A stretch of DNA of 64,000 nt from Pseudomonadota bacterium (GTDB lineage Bacteria > Desulfobacterota > Desulfarculia > Desulfarculales > Desulfarculaceae). Shown one piece after another: positions 18,368 to 25,553 of the stretch (the first letter of the stretch is position 1; every line of letters starts with the position of its first letter). A program made the translations under genes and the position numbers. The stretch lies in NCBI GenBank assembly GCA_018896025.1, contig JAHIND010000016.1, positions 104,039 through 168,038 on the forward strand, given 5' to 3'. The notes under the pieces are model-generated. The model was not told the DNA's origin. It searched no databases and was given only the letters and a program-made list of their open reading frames with translations.

Positions 18368-18970
18368 CTACTGGGTGAGTTCCTTGAGCTTGTCCAGGTC
18401 CACCTTGTCGGCAAACTCCTGCACCACCTGGGCGGCGTTTTTTACCCGGTTGGCCTCTACCTGCAACAACACCTTGTTGTTGATCAGGGCCTGGAACTCG
18501 GCCCGCTCGCCCTGGTCCTTGAGCAGGGCCTTGTTGCCCTTGAAGCGCACCAGCTTGCCCTGCTTGCCGCCCTGCAGGAACATGGGGTTGCTGAGCATCA
18601 TGCCCAGGGACTGGATCAGGGGCGAGTCGCTGATGACCTGGATCTTCACATGACCGCGGTCGCTGTTTTTGTAACGGCGCGTGGCGCTGATGCCTCCCCC
18701 GAACATGGCCCCGCCCGCGGCTTGGCCCTCGGATTTTTCAGCGGTCCACCCGGAGGGCGCGGCGGGGAATATCTGGCCCAGGGAATCGGCCTTTTTTTGT
18801 TTCATCTGGGCCAGGGCGAACTCGATCTCGCCGATAGCTTGGCTTACCTTGCCCTCTTGGTAGTACTTCATGCCCTGTTTGAGCTGGTCGCTGATTTCGT
18901 CGGCCAAGGCGGCCGAGGCCAGTGACATGAGCAAAAGCAAAACGGCGATACCTGCGACAGCGCGTTTCAT
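18368..18970 (-). CDS. Exported protein of unknown function
   Basis: A 200-aa protein from ATG 18970 (GGGAGA upstream), with a clear signal peptide (VAGIAVLLLLMSLASAALA). The mature part begins with a helical, TPR-like segment (LKQGMKYYQEGKVSQAIGEI). It then has a beta-rich domain (GHVKIQVISDSPLIQSLG, LVRFKGNKALLKDQG) of the type found in small periplasmic proteins that follow a TPR-like helix. I cannot name a family. It lies upstream of the 96-aa gene, whose promoter begins just before this gene's stop. Confidence 0.7.
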   Translation of the reverse strand: MKRAVAGIAVLLLLMSLASAALADEISDQLKQGMKYYQEGKVSQAIGEIEFALAQMKQKKADSLGQIFPAAPSGWTAEKSEGQAAGGAMFGGGISATRRYKNSDRGHVKIQVISDSPLIQSLGMMLSNPMFLQGGKQGKLVRFKGNKALLKDQGERAEFQALINNKVLLQVEANRVKNAAQVVQEFADKVDLDKLKELTQ

Positions 18971-19093
18971 GGGCTTCTCCCAAGCTAGAAGAGCAGGATG
19001 ATTGGAATGACTATTGATTGAAAAATTATGGACAGCGTCGGCCTTGGGTGTCAAGGATGCTAAGATGCCCTTCGCGCATGGGAGAGTCTATAG

Positions 19094-19789
19094 ATGAACG
19101 AATCGATTCAAGCGGATCGCTTCCCCCGGCAAGAATTGCTGCGGACTCTGTACCGTTTTCAGGCCGGCGAGGAGGCCTCGCGCCGGGTGGCCTGCGCGCC
19201 GGGCTGCGCGGCCTGTTGCACCGACCGGGTGTACCTGACCGGCCTGGAGGGCGGCCTGCTGCGCGGGGAGTTGGAGCGCCTGGGCCGCCTGGATCTGTTG
19301 GCCCGCCTTATGCCCGGGCCGGGGCCCAGCTACACCTGCAACCAGTTGGCCCGCCTGTGCTTGGAGCGCAGCGAACCACCGGACGAGCCGATGCCCGCCG
19401 AGCCGGCCGGGGTCTGCGCCCTGCTGGATGATGGCCGTTGCGCCGCCTACGATGCCCGGCCCCTGGCCTGCCGGGTGATGGCCTCCCGGCAAAAGTGCGG
19501 CTCCGGGGGCCAGGCCCAGGGCGACCCCTGGTGGCTCACCCTGGACACCGCCCTGATGCAGATCGCCGAACACATCGATATGGGTGGGAGCTACGGCTCG
19601 CTGGGCGCGCTGCTGGCCGACGAAGGTGAGGATGGTCAAGGGGACCTGCTCAGGTGCGAGCCCTTGCCCGGCCTGGTGACCCCGCCCGAGCACCAGGTCC
19701 GCCTGCAGCAGACCTTGGGGCCCTTGTTCGCCGCGCCGGTGGCGGGCCGCCCCCTGGGGCACTGGCTGGACCTAATACGCGGTGGGTGA
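19094..19789 (+). CDS. YkgJ-type cysteine-cluster (Zn/Fe-binding) protein
   Basis: A 231-aa protein with the YkgJ family CxxxCxxCC-like cluster (CAPGCAACC, about 36-44) and later cysteines in GVCALLDDGRCAAYDARPLACR. The family probably chelates zinc or an iron-sulfur cluster; its role is not established. GGGAGAG lies 9 nt before ATG 19094. It is divergent from the exported protein at 18368-18970. Confidence 0.82.
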   Translation: MNESIQADRFPRQELLRTLYRFQAGEEASRRVACAPGCAACCTDRVYLTGLEGGLLRGELERLGRLDLLARLMPGPGPSYTCNQLARLCLERSEPPDEPMPAEPAGVCALLDDGRCAAYDARPLACRVMASRQKCGSGGQAQGDPWWLTLDTALMQIAEHIDMGGSYGSLGALLADEGEDGQGDLLRCEPLPGLVTPPEHQVRLQQTLGPLFAAPVAGRPLGHWLDLIRGG

Positions 19790-19862
19790 CCTGTGGCGGC
19801 CCCGCTCGGAGCAAAATAGAGAAAACACCGGTGATAACGGATGTTAACCAACGCTTGGTCCT

Positions 19863-19890
19863 TTGTTAAACCGGCCCCGCGTGATATAAA
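19863..19890 (+). promoter_or_regulatory. Promoter of rseC-like / usp pair
   Basis: TTGTTA (19863-19868), a 16-nt spacer and TATAAA (19885-19890). The predicted start is near 19897, which coincides with the first ATG of the rseC-like frame. The transcript would be leaderless there, or translation would begin at the ATG at 19921. Confidence 0.55.
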
Positions 19891-19896
19891 TTAAGC

Positions 19897-20391
19897 ATGC
19901 AAGCAATACCCTCGAATCATATGCAGGAAGAAGGACTGGTCGTCAAGACCATGGGCGGCATGGCCCAGGTGGAGACCACCCAGCAGGAGGCCTGCAAGTC
20001 CTGTGGAGCCCAGGGCATGTGCCATGCCATGGGCGGGGACAAGCGCCGAGTCATCACCGCGATAAACCAGGTTGGCGCCAAGGAAGGGGATCAGGTCGTC
20101 ATGGCCATGCCCCGCAAGGGGGTTTTGGGGGCCAGCTTTCTGGTCTACATGGTGCCCGTGGCCGCGCTTCTGGTGGGGGCTGCCCTGGGCAGGAAGTGGG
20201 GCCAAGCTTGGGGCCTGGAGCCGCAGACCTCCGCGGTGGTTCTGGGCGGGGCGGCCCTGGTGGCTGCTTGGCTGATTCTGCGCAAGGTTTCCAAGCGCCT
20301 GGCAGGGCGCAAGGAATTGACCGTCACGGTGGTGCGAATTCTGCGAAAGGAACAAGGGGATGCTCTGGAATCAAATACTGCTAGCCTATGA
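19897..20391 (+). CDS. RseC/MucC-family membrane protein
   Basis: A 164-aa protein (156 aa if it starts at ATG 19921). It has an N-terminal cytosolic part with the cysteine cluster CKSCGAQGMC, then two membrane helices (ASFLVYMVPVAALLVGAAL and SAVVLGGAALVAAWLIL), the RseC plan. RseC proteins act in SoxR reduction next to Rnf/Rsx in E. coli, where they sit in the sigmaE operon. Here the rnf operon is about 4 kb away. The gene overlaps the next one by 32 nt in another frame, so the two are probably translationally coupled. Confidence 0.82.
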   Translation: MQAIPSNHMQEEGLVVKTMGGMAQVETTQQEACKSCGAQGMCHAMGGDKRRVITAINQVGAKEGDQVVMAMPRKGVLGASFLVYMVPVAALLVGAALGRKWGQAWGLEPQTSAVVLGGAALVAAWLILRKVSKRLAGRKELTVTVVRILRKEQGDALESNTASL

Positions 20392-20827
20392 CAATTCTCA
20401 GCAGGCTCTGAGGGCGGTTGAGTACGTCGGACAGATGTTTGGCCAGGTGGACAACGTGAAGGTGATCATCTTCGGGGTCTACGACAAGGTGCCTGAGCAC
20501 GACATGGAGGACACGGTTTTCACCGACCAAGTGCGCGCTCGCATCTCCGTCCTGGAGCGGGAGAAGGAGAAGGGCCGCAATAACCTGGACGAGGCCAAGA
20601 AGCTTCTGCTGCGCAAGGGCTTCGGCGAGGACCAGGTCAAGGTCAAGTACGTGGAAAAGAAAAAGGGCGTGGCCAAGGACATCATCGACGAGGTCAAGTC
20701 CGGAGGCTACGGCACCGTGGTGCTGGGCCGCAAGGGAGTGAGTAACCTCACGGGCATGCTGTTCGGCTCGGTTTCCAGCGGAGTCATCGGCAACCTGGTG
20801 GGCGCCACCATCTGTGTGGTGGAATAA
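20360..20827 (+). CDS. Universal stress protein (UspA family)
   Basis: A 155-aa single-domain USP. It opens with the usual ILLAYDNSQQALRAV strand-helix and ends with the ATP-binding pattern G-x2-G-x9-G-S (GRKGVSNLTGMLFGSVS), so it is probably an ATP-binding type. It begins within the last 11 codons of the rseC-like gene, with AAAGGA upstream of its ATG. A strong terminator follows. Confidence 0.9.
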   Translation: MLWNQILLAYDNSQQALRAVEYVGQMFGQVDNVKVIIFGVYDKVPEHDMEDTVFTDQVRARISVLEREKEKGRNNLDEAKKLLLRKGFGEDQVKVKYVEKKKGVAKDIIDEVKSGGYGTVVLGRKGVSNLTGMLFGSVSSGVIGNLVGATICVVE

Positions 20828-20856
20828 GACCGGCCGCCCAACCCAAGAAATTATCG

Positions 20857-20889
20857 CCCCGGGAGCGCCAGCGCGCCCCGGGGTTTTTT
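20857..20889 (+). terminator. Terminator after the universal stress protein gene
   Basis: CCCCGGGAGCGC pairs with GCGCGCCCCGGGG around a short CAG loop with one bulge and is followed by TTTTTT. It ends at the stop codon of the convergent gene at 20888. Confidence 0.75.
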
Positions 20890-21340
20890 ATTCTCCGCCG
20901 TATTCCTTGGCCAACTCGGCGGCGATGGCCTCGGGCCCCTTTTTGATCAGCTCGAAGCTCTTGATGAGGGCGTCGCGGGCGGAGCTGATTTTGAGGGCCG
21001 CCGGAGCCTCGCGCAGAATGTCCAGGTTGGCCAGCACCGCCTGCTCGTAGTCGGGCCAGGGCTCGCCCTCGGGAGCGTTGCGTTTCAAGATCTCCTGGGC
21101 CGAGTGGATCACCACGGCCGAGGCCTCCAGGTTGCCCAGGTGGGCCAGGTAGTAGGCCGCGTCGGGCCACTCGTTGCCCGGCGAGGGGGCCACCTGGAAC
21201 AGGTCGTCGTCCAGGGGCCACAGGGTGAGCCCGGCGGCCTGGAAAAAGTTGCGCGCCACCTTGTGCACCACCTTGCGGTAGGTCTCGATGTCCGGGTTGA
21301 GCCCTTCGAACTGGATCTCGCCCCGGGTGGGCAACTCCAA
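20888..21340 (-). CDS. Hypothetical soluble protein, start uncertain
   Basis: About 150 residues, acidic and mostly helical, with no signal peptide and no known motif (e.g. LEASAVVIHSAQEILKRN, SARDALIKSFELIKKGPEAI). The coordinates use a TTG at 21340, which has a poorly spaced ribosome-binding site. The frame stays open upstream, and the best Shine-Dalgarno (AGGGAGG) lies 7 nt before an ATC codon at 21394. That would add 18 residues (AYADQQGRISLKNLLELL). A non-canonical ATC start or a base error is possible. Confidence 0.6.
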   Translation of the reverse strand: MELPTRGEIQFEGLNPDIETYRKVVHKVARNFFQAAGLTLWPLDDDLFQVAPSPGNEWPDAAYYLAHLGNLEASAVVIHSAQEILKRNAPEGEPWPDYEQAVLANLDILREAPAALKISSARDALIKSFELIKKGPEAIAAELAKEYGGE

Positions 21341-21488
21341 CAGCTCCAGCAGGTTTTTGAGGCTTATGCGCCCCTGTTGGTCGGCGTAGGCGATGGCTTT
21401 TCCTCCCTTCCTGCTTTCAAGCTAAGCCCATACGGGAGGAAAGGCAAGCCGCGCCCGGCTGCGCCAACCACCGGCACACCGCGTTGCT

Positions 21489-21580
21489 GACTGCGCTCGA
21501 GTCTCGACGCAGTCTTGGCTACGCCTGAATAAACACTAAAGTGTTCTTCGTGACCACTCAGCCTTCATGAAGAATTCAGG
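21489..21580. repeat. Nested inverted repeats downstream of the TPR lipoprotein
   Basis: The first repeat is GACTGCG ... CGCAGTC (21489-21514). The second is CCTGAAT (21524-21530) with ATTCAGG (21574-21580), enclosing a 6-bp hairpin AACACT-aa-AGTGTT (21532-21545). They fill the gap between the genes at 20888-21394 and 21581-22060. They may terminate the minus-strand lipoprotein transcript, although there is no T run. Confidence 0.4.
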
Positions 21581-22060
21581 CTAACCCTGGTTGGCCTTCA
21601 TCCAGGTCAGGGGCAGGGTGAACTTGGGCGGCGGGTTCTGGGCCAGGTCGAAAAGGCGGCGGGCGGCCGGGTTCTGGGGGACCAACTCGATGAGCCGCTT
21701 GGCGTCGCCCTGAGCCAGTTTGGGTTTGCCCTGGAGCAAGTAGAGCACCGCCCGATTGTAATAGGCGGCTTCGCTTTGGGCGTTCTGGTCCAGGGCCTTG
21801 TCCAGGTCGGCCAGGGCCTTGTCCATCTCTCCCCACTGGATGTAGATACCGGCCCGGCCCGCGTAGGCCAGGGCCCTCTTGTTGCTCACCATGAAGGTTG
21901 AGCCGATGGCCGCGCTGTAGGCAGCAAAGGCGTCCTTGTCGTTGCCCGCCTTTTCGGCCCTGAGGCCCTGTTCCAGGGCGCTGTTGCCGCAGCCGCCCAG
22001 GGTCAAGGCCATGGCCAGCAGAATCACGAGGCAGCCCAGCGAGACAAAGGTTTTAGGCAT
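21581..22060 (-). CDS. TPR-containing lipoprotein
   Basis: A 159-aa protein from ATG 22060. It has a lipoprotein signal (VSLGCLVILLAMALTLGGC) and then about three TPR-like units (AFAAYSAAIGSTF, ALADLDKALDQNAQSEAAYY, GDAKRLIELVPQNP). It is probably anchored in the outer or inner membrane facing the periplasm and acts as a small adaptor. A GGGGAG ribosome-binding site lies upstream. No partner gene is obvious. Confidence 0.78.
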   Translation of the reverse strand: MPKTFVSLGCLVILLAMALTLGGCGNSALEQGLRAEKAGNDKDAFAAYSAAIGSTFMVSNKRALAYAGRAGIYIQWGEMDKALADLDKALDQNAQSEAAYYNRAVLYLLQGKPKLAQGDAKRLIELVPQNPAARRLFDLAQNPPPKFTLPLTWMKANQG

Positions 22061-22213
22061 GCGGCAAACTCCCCAGGGGTGAACAGGTGCGGGGATATTG
22101 AAACACATCCCCAGGCTCCAAGGCAAACTTTAGGCTTTGTGAAATTTTTGCGCCGGGCGGCAAGCGGGCGAGGAAGGTGATAGATTTTAAGAAAGACCAA
22201 AGGAGGCGACAAC

Positions 22214-22687
22214 ATGCGCGGATTGCGCTTCGGGATGTTGGGTTTGTGGATGCTGGCCGTACTGGCCATGAGCGGGGCCTCGGCTTGGGCCGCCGCGCCG
22301 ACCTGGGTGCAGGGCAACTACGTGGGAAAGGTCTTGTTGGCCAAACAGGTGGAGGGCCAAAAGAACGAGGGCCAGGTGACCACCGTTAAGGCCGAGCTGA
22401 AGCAGGCCGGAGACAAGCTCACCGGCAGCCTCATCGTGGGCGACAAGCCCGAAGACCTGATCGTCCTGGAGATCACCAAGGGCGAGGTGCAGGACGACTT
22501 CCTCTGGTTCCAGGGCGAGGAGATGATCTGGCGCTGCCAGTTCAGCGGCAATTTCAAGAACAATGAGATCACCGGCAAGATACTGTTCCTGAACCATAAC
22601 CCGGCGGAGAAGCTTTTGAGGCCGGGTCAGGTGAAGAGCTTCGAGCCGGTCAAACTGGGTGGACCCTTGGACATGACCCGCCGCTGA
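22214..22687 (+). CDS. Exported protein of unknown function
   Basis: A 157-aa protein with an excellent AAAGGAGG ribosome-binding site and a signal peptide (MLAVLAMSGASAWA, cleavage near 27). The mature part is all-beta in pattern (NYVGKVLLAKQVEG, DKLTGSLIVGDKPEDL, WRCQFSGNFKNNEITGKILF), like a small periplasmic beta-barrel or lipocalin-like fold. No family motif is recognised. It is divergent from the lipoprotein at 21581 and convergent with the autotransporter. Confidence 0.72.
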   Translation: MRGLRFGMLGLWMLAVLAMSGASAWAAAPTWVQGNYVGKVLLAKQVEGQKNEGQVTTVKAELKQAGDKLTGSLIVGDKPEDLIVLEITKGEVQDDFLWFQGEEMIWRCQFSGNFKNNEITGKILFLNHNPAEKLLRPGQVKSFEPVKLGGPLDMTRR

Positions 22688-22699
22688 TGCCGGGTAGGC

Positions 22700-24373
22700 C
22701 TAGAAGTCTATTTTCAGCCAGGCGCTCAGCCGGTTGCTGAGATAATCCTGACCGAACTCGCCATCGTAGCCCAGGACCACGGTTCTGCCAGGGGCCAGTT
22801 TCAACCTCAAGCCCAGCCCAAGCAAAAAGGTGTTAAGGGCGTCGCTGTAGCCATCCACGGTGAAGCTGTTTGGTTGCCCGCTAAAGCTGGCGGTGATCTG
22901 GCGGTCGTCCAGGGGGAGCAAAAGCCCCCAGCCCAGGCTGGCGTAGGGACTCCAGGAGCCGCCGTCGCCGCATTCATAGGTCTTGCTGGCCCCAAGGCTC
23001 AGTGAGGTGCGCAGGCTCCAGGCGTCGAAACCCTCCACGTTAAGGTCCAGGGCATAGGCGTTGTGCTCGCTGAAGGCCTGCTGGTTCAGGTAGACCAGGT
23101 GGGCCTGGGCCAGGGGCTGCACCTGCCAGCCGCCCCATTGCCAATCCAGGCCCCCGCTTAGGCCCAGGGCCGCGGTCATGGACTCTGGTTTGGAGCGAGC
23201 GGTGATATCCACCAAGGGGAAGGATATCTTGCGGTTGACGTCGGCCATACCGTAAGCGCCGGTCACGTAGGCGCCGGCAAAAGCCGACCCCCAACGCCGG
23301 TTGCCGTAAAGCCCCAAGTGATAGCTGGCGATTCCGCCGTCACCGGGGCTGTCCCGCCAGTCAAAGCTGTCGTAGATCACGCCGACCGCCCCGCCCAGGG
23401 AGGCCGACCCCATTTGGCGGGTGACTCCGCTGACGATCCCACCGGCCACGGTGTTGTAGCCGGAATGTTGGTCCACGGTGTTAAAGCTTTGATAAGCGGC
23501 CGCACCCCGGGCCCAGACCTTGTATTCCGAAGCGTTTTCAGCCTTGGCGCTGGCTGCGGAAGGCGCGCCGCCGGCTGTCGGGGCCACGGTCCAGGGCAGG
23601 CTGGCGGCAAAGAGCAGGCTGTCGTTTATGCCTATGCGGGTGAGGCTGTCATAGCGTTCGGCCGAGGTTTGACTCAGAGCCTGGGCGATCTGCTGGGGCG
23701 GGGTGTACTCCATTCCCAAACGCGCCACCTCCAGCAGGCTGAAAGGCGACCAGGACGGAAGGTTGTCTATATAATTCGCCATCACGCCCCCAAGGCCGCC
23801 GCTGACCCTGGAGGTCAGGCTTTGGGGATAGACCAGGGCCGGGAATGCGTTTTGGGGGTGGTAGTTGTCGACGGAGATGCGGTCCATCATAAGAAACTGT
23901 TCGCCGCCGCCGGTTCCCCAGCCGGTAATGGGCCCGGCCCAGCCCAGGCGCACCGTGGTACCGGCCGGCACCACCACCGAGGACACATAATTGGGCATGG
24001 CGGGAAGGGCGAAGAGGCTGCGCACCTGGGCCACGCTCAGGCCGCGCACCGCGGAGGCGAACATGACCCACCCTCCCACGGCGCCTCCCTTGAGGCGGGT
24101 GGGGTCATTGGCGTAGTAGCGCACGAACCAGGCCGGTTGGCTCAACTTCACCTCATACACGCTGCTCCCTTGTTTAAAGGGCAGGGTGCTGGGGGTGGCC
24201 CGGCCTTGGTCTATGAGTTCCTGGTTTACCTGGGAGGCCGTGAGAATGGCCAAAACATCGCCGGGAGGGATTTGCAACTCCGCCGCCGATGATTCTAGGG
24301 GGGTGAGCAGAAGCAAGGACAGTAAAAGCCAACGACCGGCATGGCCACATAGGCGGCGCTTATAGGTTTTCAT
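22700..24373 (-). CDS. Autotransporter-barrel protein with a compact passenger
   Basis: A 557-aa protein with a signal peptide (WLLLSLLLLTPLESSAA). The passenger is only about 230 residues and includes VRSLFALPAMPNYVSSVVVP and TTVRLGWAGPITGWG. A linker (about 270-285) and a C-terminal beta-barrel follow: alternating strands such as YKVWARGAAAYQSF, with the protein ending LKIDF and a C-terminal Phe as required by the BAM complex. It is probably surface exposed. The passenger function is unknown, and the region lacks the long beta-helix repeats of classical type Va passengers. Confidence 0.82.
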   Translation of the reverse strand: MKTYKRRLCGHAGRWLLLSLLLLTPLESSAAELQIPPGDVLAILTASQVNQELIDQGRATPSTLPFKQGSSVYEVKLSQPAWFVRYYANDPTRLKGGAVGGWVMFASAVRGLSVAQVRSLFALPAMPNYVSSVVVPAGTTVRLGWAGPITGWGTGGGEQFLMMDRISVDNYHPQNAFPALVYPQSLTSRVSGGLGGVMANYIDNLPSWSPFSLLEVARLGMEYTPPQQIAQALSQTSAERYDSLTRIGINDSLLFAASLPWTVAPTAGGAPSAASAKAENASEYKVWARGAAAYQSFNTVDQHSGYNTVAGGIVSGVTRQMGSASLGGAVGVIYDSFDWRDSPGDGGIASYHLGLYGNRRWGSAFAGAYVTGAYGMADVNRKISFPLVDITARSKPESMTAALGLSGGLDWQWGGWQVQPLAQAHLVYLNQQAFSEHNAYALDLNVEGFDAWSLRTSLSLGASKTYECGDGGSWSPYASLGWGLLLPLDDRQITASFSGQPNSFTVDGYSDALNTFLLGLGLRLKLAPGRTVVLGYDGEFGQDYLSNRLSAWLKIDF

Positions 24374-24432
24374 GCGCCCTCACTCCACGAAAATGGTTGC
24401 GAAAAAGGTACTAACTTAATTTTGGCTAACGG

Positions 24433-24461
24433 ATTGTAGTACAAATAATATTGTGAATTAA
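24433..24461 (-). promoter_or_regulatory. Possible promoter of the autotransporter gene
   Basis: Minus strand TTAATT (24461-24456), a 17-nt spacer and TACAAT (24438-24433), within a distinctly AT-rich gap of about 110 bp. The start point would lie about 50-60 nt before the ATG. Confidence 0.35.
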
Positions 24462-24485
24462 ACTTAATAGTGACAGCGGCAATAG

Positions 24486-24518
24486 AAAAGCCCGATGGCC
24501 ATTGGCCGCCGGGCTTTT
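24486..24518 (-). terminator. Terminator of the rnf-apbE operon
   Basis: AAAAGCCCG pairs with CGGGCTTTT around an internal GGCC/GGCC hairpin, and on the minus strand it runs into CTTTTCT. It lies about 20 nt after the apbE stop codon. Confidence 0.65.
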
Positions 24519-24539
24519 GCTTTGCTGGTACAGGTTCGC

Positions 24540-25553
24540 TTAGGCGGCGAAACCCTTGGTCTGGTAGCGCTGCCCAAAGCGGGTGAGGATGAGGCCCTCC
24601 AGGCTGGGGCGGGCGGCCAGGAAGCGGGTCGCCTGGGCCGGGGGCATGACGAAGCAGGCCGTGGCCAGGGCGTCGGCCAAGGAGGCCTTGGGGGCGCGTA
24701 CGCTCACGCTGTGGCCAGAGCCGGGGATGCGCCCGGTGGCCGGGTTGACGATGTGGTGATACAGGCGCTCCTGGTCGAAGTAGACCTCGTAGTCGCCACT
24801 GGTGGCCAGGGCCCCGCTGGTCAGTGACACGGTCAGCTTGGGCTTGGTGGGCTGGTCCGGGTCGGCCACGGCCACCCGCCAGGGCTTGCCGCCCCGGTCG
24901 CCCAACACGCCCACGTCGCCGCCGGCGTTGATGAGCACGTGAGAAGCGCCCGCCTTGGCGGCGGCGGCTAGGCCCTCGTCCACGATGAAGCCCTTGGCCA
25001 CGCCGTCCAGGGTGAGGGACGCGCCCTCCTTGGTCCGGCGCAGGCTGCGGCCGTCGTAGTTGATCCCGCCCACCGCTGAAAGGGCCTTGGCCATCTGCTG
25101 GCGGCTGGGGGGCTGGTGGTTCTGCAGGAAGCTGGCCTTTACCGTGTCGATGACTGGGGCCACGGTGGGGTTGAAGGCCCCGCCGGTGCTCTGCTGCACC
25201 GCTTGACACAACTCCAGCACCGCCTTGAGGCGGGGCTCCAGGTCGTTCAGGCGGCCTTCGGCGTTGAAGGCGGCCACCGGACCGCCTGGGCGGTGCCGGT
25301 CGAAGACCGGGGTCAGCTTGGCCATGGCCGCGAAGGCGGCGTTCATGGCTTCCTGGGCCTTGACGGGCGAATGGTCCAGCACGGTCACCGAGACCAGGGT
25401 GCCCATCATCATCCGGGTTTCCTGCGCGGCGTTTTGGCCTTTGCCCATGCTGGCCAGGCCGATGGCCGGCGAAACCAGGGGCAAGGCGGCCGCACCCAGG
25501 GCCGTGCTGCCGGCAAACCGCAGGAAGGAACGGCGATCCAGACTCTTAGGCAT
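24540..25553 (-). CDS. apbE: FAD:protein FMN transferase
   Basis: A 337-aa protein from ATG 25553. The N terminus carries a twin-arginine motif (DRRSFLRF) and a hydrophobic stretch, so export by Tat is likely. ApbE motifs are DGVAKGFIVDEG (Mg/FAD site), LINAGGDV, TSGDYEVYF and HHIVNPATGR. The enzyme attaches FMN covalently to Thr in Rnf/Nqr subunits, which fits its place as last gene of this rnf operon. Its start overlaps the rnfB stop by 8 nt. Confidence 0.93.
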   Translation of the reverse strand: MPKSLDRRSFLRFAGSTALGAAALPLVSPAIGLASMGKGQNAAQETRMMMGTLVSVTVLDHSPVKAQEAMNAAFAAMAKLTPVFDRHRPGGPVAAFNAEGRLNDLEPRLKAVLELCQAVQQSTGGAFNPTVAPVIDTVKASFLQNHQPPSRQQMAKALSAVGGINYDGRSLRRTKEGASLTLDGVAKGFIVDEGLAAAAKAGASHVLINAGGDVGVLGDRGGKPWRVAVADPDQPTKPKLTVSLTSGALATSGDYEVYFDQERLYHHIVNPATGRIPGSGHSVSVRAPKASLADALATACFVMPPAQATRFLAARPSLEGLILTRFGQRYQTKGFAA

